A DNA stretch of 37,367 nt from a virus, in the IMG/VR virus record IMGVR_UViG_3300020459_000033, positions 1 to 37,367 of that record, one strand, 5' to 3'. The notes under the pieces are model-generated. The model was not told the DNA's origin. It ran no database searches and saw only the letters and a list, made by a program, of their open reading frames with translations. Of the stretch, positions 1-8,000 are shown piece by piece; positions within the stretch are counted from its first letter, which is position 1; each line of letters starts with the position of its first letter. Both the position numbers and the translations under genes were made by a program.

Positions 1-786
1 GGCACGAAATCAGTTTTCAATAAGAATAAAATCTTAATATGTGAGACCCCTTCGGATATAGAAAAGTTCTATGGTCACAAACCTGCATTAGAGAAAATCT
101 TAATGTATTGCATGGCATACCTGCCAATCACAAAAAACATTTATCAGGGTGACTTTATTGGATTCGGTGGGTCTAAGAATTACAGACCGAACACTTTAAC
201 CTATAAGTTCCCTGAGGTCGTAGATGCTAAAATCATAATGGCACCGCATACAAAGTACTTCGCAGTGAATGATCTTCGTGATGCAATCGCAATGCCTCTT
301 ACTGAGAAGTTAGAAAGCGGATCTCATGTAAAGTACGTTCAACCGACTGCCTTTATATCTGATGATTTTAATGAGGGCAAAAATGATGCCTTCCATGAGT
401 TAGCAGATTTGATTGAGTATGCGAAGAACTGTGCTACCTGCGTTGACTTCGTAGATGAGAAGACAGCGAAGAAGATTAAAATCAATTTGAATTATCTTAT
501 CCGTGAGGGTAAGGAAGTTAACCCTGCTGATTTTGACGGTGAGGGAAACTATGGTAACTCAAATTTGATTGAGTTATGGAAGGTCGTTGAGGAGATAAAG
601 TTGAGAGCATTGGATCTATGTGAGGACAATGCAGAATTTGAGACATGCGTGATGGGTGACCCCCAACCAATCAAAGGCGAAGGATACGTCATGATCTCAC
701 GGTTCGGTTATTTTAAGTTGGTTGACCGTCGTGAGTTCAGTTACAATAATTTCACTAACCGTAATAGGAGGTTTGCAACAGCATGA
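1..786 (+). CDS. Ligase-like protein (DUF6267-like), 5' end outside the window
   Basis: The frame is open from the first base, so the gene starts upstream; 261 codons are visible. The visible part resembles the marine T4-like phage family I know as DUF6267. Shared elements are GTKSVFNKN at the extreme left, QGDFIGF about residue 50, and RPNTLTYKFPE soon after. Family members carry an upstream KWDGAP element like the KxDG nucleotidyl-acceptor motif of ATP-dependent DNA/RNA ligases; here it would lie outside the window, so activity cannot be judged. The C-terminal half is charged and largely helical, ending in a basic NRNRRFATA tail. The stop overlaps the next start (ATGA). The internal ATGs at 103 and 115 are not believable starts, because the similarity begins upstream of them. 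Family call moderate; enzymatic role inferred. Confidence 0.55.
   Translation, partial: GTKSVFNKNKILICETPSDIEKFYGHKPALEKILMYCMAYLPITKNIYQGDFIGFGGSKNYRPNTLTYKFPEVVDAKIIMAPHTKYFAVNDLRDAIAMPLTEKLESGSHVKYVQPTAFISDDFNEGKNDAFHELADLIEYAKNCATCVDFVDEKTAKKIKINLNYLIREGKEVNPADFDGEGNYGNSNLIELWKVVEEIKLRALDLCEDNAEFETCVMGDPQPIKGEGYVMISRFGYFKLVDRREFSYNNFTNRNRRFATA
766..771 (+). promoter_or_regulatory. Strong Shine-Dalgarno of the HicA-like gene
   Basis: AGGAGG lies 11 bases before the ATG at 783, inside the end of the upstream gene. Most other genes here have weak or no such sequence. Confidence 0.7.
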
Positions 787-986
787 ATTATAATAAGTAT
801 AACTCAGAACTGCGTAAGATCATGAAATTTCATGGGTACACAGTTCTAAGAAAGAAGAACCACATCATCTGGATTAATCCTACAACGGGTGAGAGATATG
901 TCACCCCTGCATCATCATCTGATGGCAATGTGCTTAAAAGGATTAATCAGAAACTGAATAGACAAAAGGTGCTCATCCGTTCGTGA
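783..986 (+). CDS. HicA/YcfA-like small protein
   Basis: A 67-aa basic protein. The pattern HGYTVLRKKNHIIW followed by a TG turn and YVTPASSS matches the dsRBD-like HicA (YcfA) mRNA-interferase fold: a helix, then G-[YF]-x3-R-x-K-x-[NS]-H-x-I, with the histidine in the catalytic position. The C-terminal helix (LKRINQKLNRQK) also fits. The start is supported by a strong AGGAGG at 766-771, 11 bases upstream, and by the 4-base ATGA overlap with the previous stop, which suggests translational coupling. No HicB antitoxin partner follows; the next element is a hairpin. In a lytic phage it could be a solitary toxin-like or RNA-binding factor acting on host mRNA; that is inference. Confidence 0.55.
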   Translation: MNYNKYNSELRKIMKFHGYTVLRKKNHIIWINPTTGERYVTPASSSDGNVLKRINQKLNRQKVLIRS

Positions 987-989
987 ATC

Positions 990-1023
990 AGACAGTCCCC
1001 CCCGTTGTTGGGGGGGTTGTTTA
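990..1023 (+). terminator. C7/G7 hairpin after the HicA-like gene
   Basis: Seven C (997-1003), loop GTTGTT, seven G (1010-1016), then TTGTTTATAATT. The stem is perfect and very GC-rich in an AT-rich genome. It begins just after the stop at 984-986. The T tract is interrupted (TTGTTT), so it may be an intrinsic terminator or an RNA-stabilising hairpin. Confidence 0.65.
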
Positions 1024-1104
1024 TAATTCCAATGGATCCCCTAAGCTATAAACGACCCAATCCGACCTTTCGATATCACGATAATCAAATTTTTTTTTCT
1101 CATA

Positions 1105-1110
1105 TATAAT
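1105..1110 (+). promoter_or_regulatory. Possible -10 box upstream of the AbrB-like gene
   Basis: A perfect TATAAT hexamer 21 bases before the ATG at 1132, after an A/T-rich stretch with a run of nine T. No good -35 is seen at 16-18 bp. The position between a hairpin and a new gene makes it plausible, but such hexamers are common in AT-rich DNA. Confidence 0.3.
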
Positions 1111-1131
1111 TTCGACACAGGATTCGATAAT

Positions 1132-1305
1132 ATGAAAAAAAATTCTGGAAAAATTTTTGAGACCATACAGGTCGATTCTATAACAAATCATTATTATGTT
1201 GAGTTACCTGAATGGGTCGTCAATGATTTTGGATGGTATGAAGGATCTGATATACAACTTACATTAGATGGCAATGAAATCGTTATTACTGAAAGAGATG
1301 ACTAA
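1132..1305 (+). CDS. AbrB/MazE (SpoVT-AbrB)-like small DNA-binding protein
   Basis: A 57-aa ORF. It reads MKKNSGKIFETIQVD, then HYYVELPEWVVNDFGW, YEGSDIQLTL and NEIVITERDD. This is the swapped-hairpin AbrB pattern: a beta strand, then an LP-x-W/v-x3-[LF]-GW-x-x-GD-like core, then two short strands. AbrB/MazE proteins dimerise and bind DNA, usually as repressors or antitoxins. Similar proteins occur in marine T4-like phages. No MazF-type toxin is adjacent; the following gene starts 8 bases inside this one and looks unrelated. It could regulate phage or host transcription. Fold fairly confident, role unknown. Confidence 0.6.
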   Translation: MKKNSGKIFETIQVDSITNHYYVELPEWVVNDFGWYEGSDIQLTLDGNEIVITERDD

Positions 1306-1465
1306 TCCAACGTATCACATATACTTAAAGAACAATTGTTTGTTTAAAGATTTAACTGAATGGGAGTTTAATATTATATGGAGACGGATATACAAGTCGT
1401 ATTTTACAGAAGATTTAACATATGAAAAGTTAAGCGAACCTGAGATGGTCGATGCATCATATTGA
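1298..1465 (+). CDS. Small hypothetical protein
   Basis: A 55-aa acidic/aromatic protein beginning MTNPTYHIYLKNNCLF. The start ATG at 1298 overlaps the end of the AbrB-like gene by 8 bases. An in-frame ATG at 1268 would add 10 residues but would lie deep inside the upstream gene, so 1298 is preferred. The pattern YHIYLKNNCLFKDLTEWEFNIIW looks like a small alpha/beta protein and resembles unnamed short proteins of cyanophages, but I recognise no domain. The stop TGA at 1463-1465 lies inside the -35 box of the next promoter, so the two transcription units abut exactly. Confidence 0.6.
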   Translation: MTNPTYHIYLKNNCLFKDLTEWEFNIIWRRIYKSYFTEDLTYEKLSEPEMVDASY

Positions 1466-1490
1466 CAATCGCTATATAAAATGATATAAT
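1462..1490 (+). promoter_or_regulatory. Perfect consensus sigma-70 promoter
   Basis: TTGACA at 1462-1467, spacer of exactly 17 bp, TATAAT at 1485-1490. Start of transcription is predicted near 1497, about 16 bases before the ATG at 1513. Both hexamers and the spacer match the bacterial housekeeping consensus with no mismatch, as in strong early promoters of T4-like phages. Confidence 0.85.
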
Positions 1491-1512
1491 TGAAGTGTAA
1501 TTACAACACGTT

Positions 1513-2274
1513 ATGGCTAAAGGATTTACAGTAAAGGCAAAGGCACCTGTAGCGACTAAAAACAAAGAATCTGAGTGGGATTACGATAGGGCAAAGCAAC
1601 TAGTACAAGGAAAATCAGTAGTATTCTGTTTACCTGGTAGAGGAGTATCGTATCAATACTTAAAGTCTTTTGTTCAACTTTGTTTTGACTTAGTACAAGC
1701 AGGGGCAAGTATTCAGATCTCACAAGACTATTCATCAATGGTAAACTTTGCAAGATGCAAATGTTTAGGAGCGAATGTATTGCGAGGACCAGACCAATTA
1801 CCATGGGATGGTAAATTAAAATATGATTGGCAACTATGGATTGATAGTGATATTGTTTTCAATTCTGAGAAGTTTTGGCAATTAGTATTAATGGAGAAGG
1901 ATCTTGCAGCAGGTTGGTATGCCACCGAAGATGGTAGAACTACATCTGTAGCACATTGGTTAGAGGAAGATGATTTCAGATCAAATGGTGGAGTGATGAA
2001 TCACGAAACTGTTGAAAGTATATCCAAACGCAAAAAACCATTCACAGTAGACTATACAGGTTTCGGATGGTTATTAATTAAGAAGGGCGTTTTTGAACAT
2101 GAAGGTATGCCTTACCCATGGTTCGCTCCTAAAATGCAAGTCTTCGAGAGTGGCAGTGTTCAAGACATGTGCGGTGAAGATGTATCTTTCTGTCTCGATG
2201 CAAAAGATGCAGGTTTCGAGATCTGGTGCGATCCACGAATACGTGTAGGACATGAAAAAACAAGAGTTATATAA
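1513..2274 (+). CDS. GT-A-fold glycosyltransferase-like protein
   Basis: A 253-aa protein. After a lysine-rich N-terminus (1-30) comes a first strand with VVFCLPGRGVSYQYLKSF (about 36-53). At 108-115 sits WIDSDIVF, a DxD motif (D111-S112-D113) of the type that binds the nucleotide-sugar and metal in GT-A glycosyltransferases. Later elements are DYTGFGWLLIKKGVF (about 177-191), CGEDVSFC with E222/D223 (about 220-227), and a C-terminal GHEKT whose histidine could complete the metal site. This layout is that of a compact GT2-like enzyme. It follows a consensus early promoter and lies outside the structural operon, so modification of phage DNA or of host surface glycans is possible; the acceptor is unknown. 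No clear Shine-Dalgarno is seen. Confidence 0.7.
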   Translation: MAKGFTVKAKAPVATKNKESEWDYDRAKQLVQGKSVVFCLPGRGVSYQYLKSFVQLCFDLVQAGASIQISQDYSSMVNFARCKCLGANVLRGPDQLPWDGKLKYDWQLWIDSDIVFNSEKFWQLVLMEKDLAAGWYATEDGRTTSVAHWLEEDDFRSNGGVMNHETVESISKRKKPFTVDYTGFGWLLIKKGVFEHEGMPYPWFAPKMQVFESGSVQDMCGEDVSFCLDAKDAGFEIWCDPRIRVGHEKTRVI

Positions 2275-2419
2275 TATTATAGTAAACGATAAGGTGGTAT
2301 TCTCTAGTCTATCTCAAATGGAAATGTTTGAGAGACTAGAAGACCTCTCGATAGAATTCTATCAGACAGGTACACCGCATCCTAATCAAATTAGAACTGA
2401 AATTATTACGGAGGATTAA
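2252..2419 (+). CDS. Small hypothetical protein conserved in cyanophages
   Basis: A 55-aa acidic protein, MKKQELYNIIVNDKVVF..., ending EIITED. It starts 23 bases inside the glycosyltransferase gene in another frame. The pattern ELYNIIVNDKVVFSSLSQ, then MFERLEDLSIEFYQTGTP, then IRTEII matches short proteins I have seen in cyanophage genomes at the same kind of place. The start overlap and immediate abutment to the next ATG suggest coupled translation. No function is assigned. Confidence 0.65.
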   Translation: MKKQELYNIIVNDKVVFSSLSQMEMFERLEDLSIEFYQTGTPHPNQIRTEIITED

Positions 2420-2572
2420 ATGCCAGTAAGAACTAAGACAGGTTCATGGGGTTCGCAAGAATTTATTGAACAAACGCCGAAGAAATCTCGACAAGGAAAC
2501 GGCAAGCATTCAAAATATTCAGCAACATCCCGTAACTCGTCTCGAAAGAAGTATAGAGGACAAGGAAAATAA
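2420..2572 (+). CDS. Small very basic protein conserved in cyanophages
   Basis: A 50-aa protein rich in K, R, S, Q and G: MPVRTKTGSWGSQEFIEQTP, then lysine/arginine-rich sequence ending KKYRGQGK. The start is firmly set by GGAGG at 2410-2414, five bases upstream, and the ATG directly follows the previous stop. It lacks any hydrophobic core and is likely disordered and nucleic-acid binding (inference). It resembles a short conserved protein of T4-like cyanophages. It is the last gene before a strong terminator. Confidence 0.65.
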   Translation: MPVRTKTGSWGSQEFIEQTPKKSRQGNGKHSKYSATSRNSSRKKYRGQGK

Positions 2573-2575
2573 CTT

Positions 2576-2602
2576 AAGCGTCTCGAAAGGGACGCTTTTT
2601 TA
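2576..2602 (+). terminator. Intrinsic terminator with GAAA tetraloop
   Basis: Stem AGCGTCTC (2577-2584), loop GAAA (2585-2588), stem GGGACGCT (2589-2596) with one T-G wobble, followed by five T (2597-2601). The stop of the basic protein is four bases upstream. It closes the early-type unit ahead of the late operon. Confidence 0.9.
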
Positions 2603-2642
2603 ATGCTAAATATTTTGATCTATGATTATTCCTAATAATAGG

Positions 2643-2650
2643 TATAAATA
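2643..2650 (+). promoter_or_regulatory. T4-type late promoter (TATAAATA)
   Basis: A perfect T4 late box, 34 bases before the gp25 ATG, lying just after the terminator. The T4 late consensus is recognised by the gp55 sigma factor with the sliding clamp. Start is predicted near 2656. Confidence 0.85.
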
Positions 2651-2684
2651 TATTAAGAAAACTGTTTATTATTTCTAATTTAAA

Positions 2685-3083
2685 ATGAAAACAAGGATAT
2701 CTAGGTCATTTAAAGATATTAGTTTGTCCTTTAAGGCACATCCAATAACAAAAGATATTGGGGCTATTAAGAACGAAGATGCAATTAAAAAATCTGTAAG
2801 GAACTTAGTTCAAACTATTCCGAGAGAAAGATATTTTAATTCTATCTTAGGTAGTGATGTTGCTGGTCTTTTATTTGATTTTGTAGATTTTGGTACTGCA
2901 TCCAATATTGATCGTCAAATACAAACAACAATCACTAACTTTGAACCAAGAGTTGAAAATTTAGATATAGAAGTAATACCCAGACCAGATGATAATGCAT
3001 TTGAAGTTATCATTCATTATGACATCATCGGACAACAGTTTCCTACACAAGAGTTTTCCTTTATATTAGAAGCCACAAGATAA
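2685..3083 (+). CDS. 25: Baseplate wedge subunit gp25
   Basis: 132 aa, the same length as T4 gp25. GPW/gp25 lysozyme-like fold: N-terminal KDISLSFKAHPITKDIG, then AIKKSVRNLVQTIPRERYF (the family's conserved TxxxER/PRE segment), then GSDVAGLLFDFVD and a C-terminal strand pair with FEVIIHYDI. gp25 caps the first sheath ring onto the baseplate wedge and works with gp6 and gp53. It is the first gene behind the late promoter and is followed one base later by gp6. No Shine-Dalgarno is obvious. No gp53 gene is visible nearby. Confidence 0.93.
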   Translation: MKTRISRSFKDISLSFKAHPITKDIGAIKNEDAIKKSVRNLVQTIPRERYFNSILGSDVAGLLFDFVDFGTASNIDRQIQTTITNFEPRVENLDIEVIPRPDDNAFEVIIHYDIIGQQFPTQEFSFILEATR

Positions 3084-3084
3084 T

Positions 3085-5043
3085 ATGCCTATTACTAAAT
3101 TTACCAATCTAGATTTTGATCAAATAAAATCTTCAATAAAGAGTTATCTTCGGGCAAATTCAGACTTTACTGATTTTGATTTTGAAGGATCTAATTTATC
3201 AATGCTAATTGATACCTTAGCATATAACACTTATATTACAGCATTTAACTCAAATATGGTTGTAAATGAATCTTTTCTAGATTCAGCATCTGTAAGAGAG
3301 AATGTTGTTTCATTGGCACGAAATATTGGTTATGTACCACGGTCTAAAACCTCTGCACAGGCATCTATTTCGTTTGATATTAGAACTGATACCAAATATG
3401 ATTCAATAACGTTAAAGGCGGGTTTAATATGTGCTGGAAAAACAGATGACAGTTCTTTTGTATTCTCTATTCCTGATAATATAGAAAGAACTGCAGTGGT
3501 TGAATATGATACATCTACTGGACAAGAAATAGATAGAAAGCATCAATTTACAGGTATAACAGTATATCAGGGAATATATGTCACTAAAACATTTGAAGTT
3601 GATGGTTCATTAGACCAAAGATTTATATTGGATAATATGGGTATTGATACTTCTACTTTAGTTGTATATGTCAATAACTATGAGAATAATAGATTGGTAG
3701 ATAGTGTAGGAAGAGGTTCTTTATACAGAAAAGTTGATAATATTTTAAATATTGATAAAAATTCTGAAATATATTTAATACAAGAGGTGCAAGATGAAAA
3801 ATATGAACTTTTATTTGGTGATGGTTACTTTGGTAAGAAATTAGAGAACGGTTCTATCATTACAATCAGTTATATTCTTACTGATGGTGCCTCTGGAAAC
3901 GGTCCTGGTGGTTCTTCTGGGTCAAAAGGTGTATTTGTATTCTCTGGTAGTTTATCAAACCCTTCTGGTGCCATTGTTGCACCTAGTAGGGCACCTGAAA
4001 TTGAAACAATTAATAGGGCAAGTAATGGTGGTGAGATAGAATCTATTGATTCAATTAAGTATTATGCTCCTAGATTGTATTCTTCACAGTATAGGGCAGT
4101 TACGGGAAGAGATTATGAAGCAATAATACAGCAAATTTACCCAAATACTGAAAGTGTTTCTGTTGTTGGTGGTGAAGAGGTAGATCCACCCCAATTTGGA
4201 ACAGTTTTTATCACAATTAAACCAAAAAATGGTGAATTTGTTTCTGATTTTGATAAAACACAAATACTTTCTAACTTAAAAAACTATTCTTTAACAGGAA
4301 TTAACCAAAAAATCTTAGATCTTAAGATATTATACATTGAACTTGAATCTTATGTTTATTATAACGATTCTAAAGTCCAAAATATCAATGATTTGCAATC
4401 AAGAGTGTCAAATAACCTCAAAAAATACTCAAATTCGCTAGATCTTAATAAATTTGGTGGAAGATTTAGATATAGTAAAGTTTTAAGTGTAATTGACAAC
4501 ATTGATGACTCAATAACATCAAATATTACAAGAGTACGGATTAGAAGGAACTTAAATGCTCTTATAAATCAATTTGCACAGTATGAATTGTGTTTTGGTA
4601 ACCAATTTAACGTCAAAAAAGAAGGACTTAACATTAAAAGTACTGGATTTAGGATATCTGGTTCAAATGATGTTGTTTATTTGACAGATACTCCAAATGA
4701 AGATGAAAAAACTGGCATAATATCAATTGTTAAACCAGATCTTATAGATTCTTCAAAGACTGTTGTTGTTGAAGAAGCAGGAACGGTTGATTATGTTAAA
4801 GGTGAAATAATTTTAACCACAATCAATATAACATCAACTAATTTGGCAAATAATATTATAGAAGTTCAAGCATTTCCAGAGTCTAATGATGTTATAGGTC
4901 TTCAAGATTTATACCTTCAATTTTCCATCGGAAGTAGTTCAATAAATATGGTTAAGGACACTATTACTTCTGGACAGCAAATATCTGGAGTTGGGTTTAA
5001 AGTTACCTCAAGCTATACAAACGGAGCATTAATAAGGGCATGA
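3085..5043 (+). CDS. 6: Baseplate wedge subunit gp6
   Basis: 652 aa, against about 660 in T4 gp6. The N-terminus has LDFDQIKSSIKSYLRANSDF, then FEGSNLSMLIDTLAYNTYI and NESFLDSASVRENVVSLARN, the hallmark of gp6/gpJ-like baseplate proteins. Residues of about 90-300 are beta-rich and contain FGDGYFGKKLENGS. A further conserved segment, YYAPRLYSSQYRAVTGRDYEAI, lies about 330-352. The C-terminus ends in beta-rich sequence. In T4, gp6 dimers with gp7 form the core of each wedge and the inner ring of the baseplate. The stop overlaps the gp7 start (ATGA), so translation is probably coupled. Confidence 0.93.
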   Translation: MPITKFTNLDFDQIKSSIKSYLRANSDFTDFDFEGSNLSMLIDTLAYNTYITAFNSNMVVNESFLDSASVRENVVSLARNIGYVPRSKTSAQASISFDIRTDTKYDSITLKAGLICAGKTDDSSFVFSIPDNIERTAVVEYDTSTGQEIDRKHQFTGITVYQGIYVTKTFEVDGSLDQRFILDNMGIDTSTLVVYVNNYENNRLVDSVGRGSLYRKVDNILNIDKNSEIYLIQEVQDEKYELLFGDGYFGKKLENGSIITISYILTDGASGNGPGGSSGSKGVFVFSGSLSNPSGAIVAPSRAPEIETINRASNGGEIESIDSIKYYAPRLYSSQYRAVTGRDYEAIIQQIYPNTESVSVVGGEEVDPPQFGTVFITIKPKNGEFVSDFDKTQILSNLKNYSLTGINQKILDLKILYIELESYVYYNDSKVQNINDLQSRVSNNLKKYSNSLDLNKFGGRFRYSKVLSVIDNIDDSITSNITRVRIRRNLNALINQFAQYELCFGNQFNVKKEGLNIKSTGFRISGSNDVVYLTDTPNEDEKTGIISIVKPDLIDSSKTVVVEEAGTVDYVKGEIILTTINITSTNLANNIIEVQAFPESNDVIGLQDLYLQFSIGSSSINMVKDTITSGQQISGVGFKVTSSYTNGALIRA

Positions 5044-8000
5044 TAACGACTGGTATTGATAAAAGAATTCAAGTACAACAAATTGTTGATAATCAACTTC
5101 CTGAATTTGTATTAAGTGAAAGTCCAAAGACAGTAGACTTTTTAAAACAGTACTACATTTCTCAGGAATATCGTGGTGGTCCGATTGATATTACTGATAA
5201 TTTAGATCAATATTTAAAATTAGATAATTTAACACCTGATGTTATAGTTGGTGTAACAACACTTGCTGAAACAAATCAGGATCCTGAAAATATAAAGGTA
5301 GGTATTGCTATAACTGCTTGGGGTAAGTACTATACTGGTGAGAAAACTATTAATGTTAGTAATACAAAAGGATTTCCTAATGAATATGGACTTTTAAAGA
5401 TTGATGATGAGATTATTACATATACTGGTAAAACATCTACTAGTTTTACTGGTTGTGTTCGTGGATTTAGTGGAATAACAACATATCATGATGATAATAA
5501 TCCAAGAGAATTAGTTTTTTCAACTTCTAGTGCAGAAATTCATAATATCGGATCTTCTGTTTCTAATCTTAGTGCTTTATTTTTACAAGAATTTTATAAA
5601 AAACTTAAATATACATTAACTCCTGGATTAGAAAACAGTGATTTTATATCTGATCTTGATGTTAATAATTTTATAAAAGAAGCAAAGTCATTTTTCCAGT
5701 CAAAAGGTACTGAACAGTCTTTTAAAATCCTTTTTAAAGTATTATATGGAGTAGATCCTACAATAATTGATCTTGAAGATTATTTAATTAAACCATCAGC
5801 TGCAAAGTATATTAGACGTGAAAGAATTGTTGCTGAAAGAATATCTGGAAATCCAATAAATTTACAAGGACAAACTGTTAGTAGGTCTGCTGATCTCAAT
5901 ACTACAGCGTCTATATCCGAAGTTGAACCTGTTTTAGGTGTTCCAGGATCAGGAATTCTTTCTGATTCTGATTATTTTATTTTAGATGCATTTATCGGAT
6001 ATGCTGATGAAGAATATGTTACTGGAACCTTTAATATTCCAGGTAAAACAAAGGTAATTGGTAATGTGCCAAAAGATTCAACTATTATTACAGTAGATTC
6101 TACTGTTGGTTTTGGCACTACTGGTACAATTATATCGGGTATTAACACTAATATTCAATATACTGATAAAACTGTAAACCAATTTTTAAATTGTTCTGGT
6201 GTTGATAATCCAATTTCTTCTGAAGATGATATAAGATTTGATGATAATATTTTTGGATACGAAAATGGAGATTTAACAAAGAAAGTAGAATTGAGAATTA
6301 CTGGAATTTTATCTAAATTTATTCCAAATGAAAATAATAGACTATCAATAGAAAAAGAGAGAGTTCTTATTAAAAGTCTTGGGGAAAATATTAAAAAGGG
6401 TAGTACAAATAAGGAAATATTTGCTAATTCGTGGATTTATAATTCATCTCCATCATATGATATAAATTCTGAAAGTATAATAGATAGAGGATCTAGTACT
6501 CTAACATTAAAAGAAGATATTTCAAGTGATAATTTTGATACTACAGGACTATCTACGGGTGATTATGTTGAAGTTATTGAAAAAACATTTAATCCTTTTA
6601 AGAATAAATCAGTTGTTACACCATCAAATCCAGGTGGAGTATCACCTGCTGAAATTTTCGATATTTCAACTGGTAATATAATTAAATTGATTAATGTAGA
6701 ATATAATTTAGAACGCACAAAAAATTATGCTGTAAGAAAGGTTTTAGATAAAGTATCAAGTACTGGTGCACCTGTTAAGTATGGAAATCAATTAACAACA
6801 AATATTCAGAATGTTTACAATGAATCGGATACTAATTTATATGTTGCGTCTAATTCGTTACCAAACTATACAATTACTAAAGATATTGTAAAATCAGAGA
6901 TTCCTATTGCTGATACATCAACAATACAAAATTATAATCCTATAACTGAAAAATATTCTGTAATATCTTTCGATAAAGATGTTTTATTTGTTACTGGAGA
7001 TGAAGTATATTATAGTGTACCAGAAGGTAAGGCAACATTGGTTGGATTAGAAGAAGGTGTATATTATGTTAAAGAATATCCAGGTGATAGACAAAAAATT
7101 AATTTATACTTATCACCTTCTTTTATTGAAACAGATGAACTTTTATCTAGATCTGGAGGGACTCCTAATAATTTTGTAGAATTTAATATACCATTAACTA
7201 ATAATGACAAACATACCTTTACTTTACTAAAACATTATAATCAGGAAATAGGTAATCAACGATTATTAAAGAAATTTCCAGTAGATTTATCTTTAAATGA
7301 CGGTAAAAATACTGAAACTATTCCTGGACCTGTTGGAATGTTGATTGATGGTGTAGAAATTAATAATTATAAGTCATCAGACAGTATTTTTTATGGACCA
7401 ATAGATAAAGTTTCTGTTTTAAGTTCAGGAAGTGGTTATGATGTAATTAATTTGCCTGAAATTTCAATTGCTGCTGGTTTAGGTTCTACTGCATTAGTTA
7501 AACCTGTTGTTACTGGAGATATTCAAGAAATTTTAGTAGATCCTCAAAATTTTGATATTGAAAGTGTAAATTCAATAAAAATTAGTGGTGGTAATAGTAG
7601 TGAAACTTTTTTAAGACCTATTGTTAGAAAAAGAAATAGAGAAATAGAATTTGATGGAAGATTGGCTACTGCTAATGGTGGGGTTGATAATCAAGCAGAA
7701 ACGATAACATTTAAAGAAAATCATAATTTAAAGAATGGACAAGTATTGGTTTATAATAAAAATAGAAATGATCAATTAGGGATTACTACATGGGGTGGAA
7801 GTAATGCTGATGCTTATGACACTTTAATTGATGGAGAAACATATTGGCCAGTAGTAGTTGGATTAAGCACAATTAAATTATTTGGTAGTGAAGATGATTA
7901 TATTAGTGGTATTAATACCATAGCATTTACATCCATAGCAAAATCTGGTATTCATAAGTTTAGACTTAAAAATGCTAAAAATACATTAAAGTCTGTTGAA

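Noticed and set aside
1268-1297. Upstream ATG at 1268 for the 55-aa hypothetical protein
   Set aside because: It would overlap the AbrB-like gene by 38 bases; the ATG at 1298 next to its stop is the usual phage arrangement.
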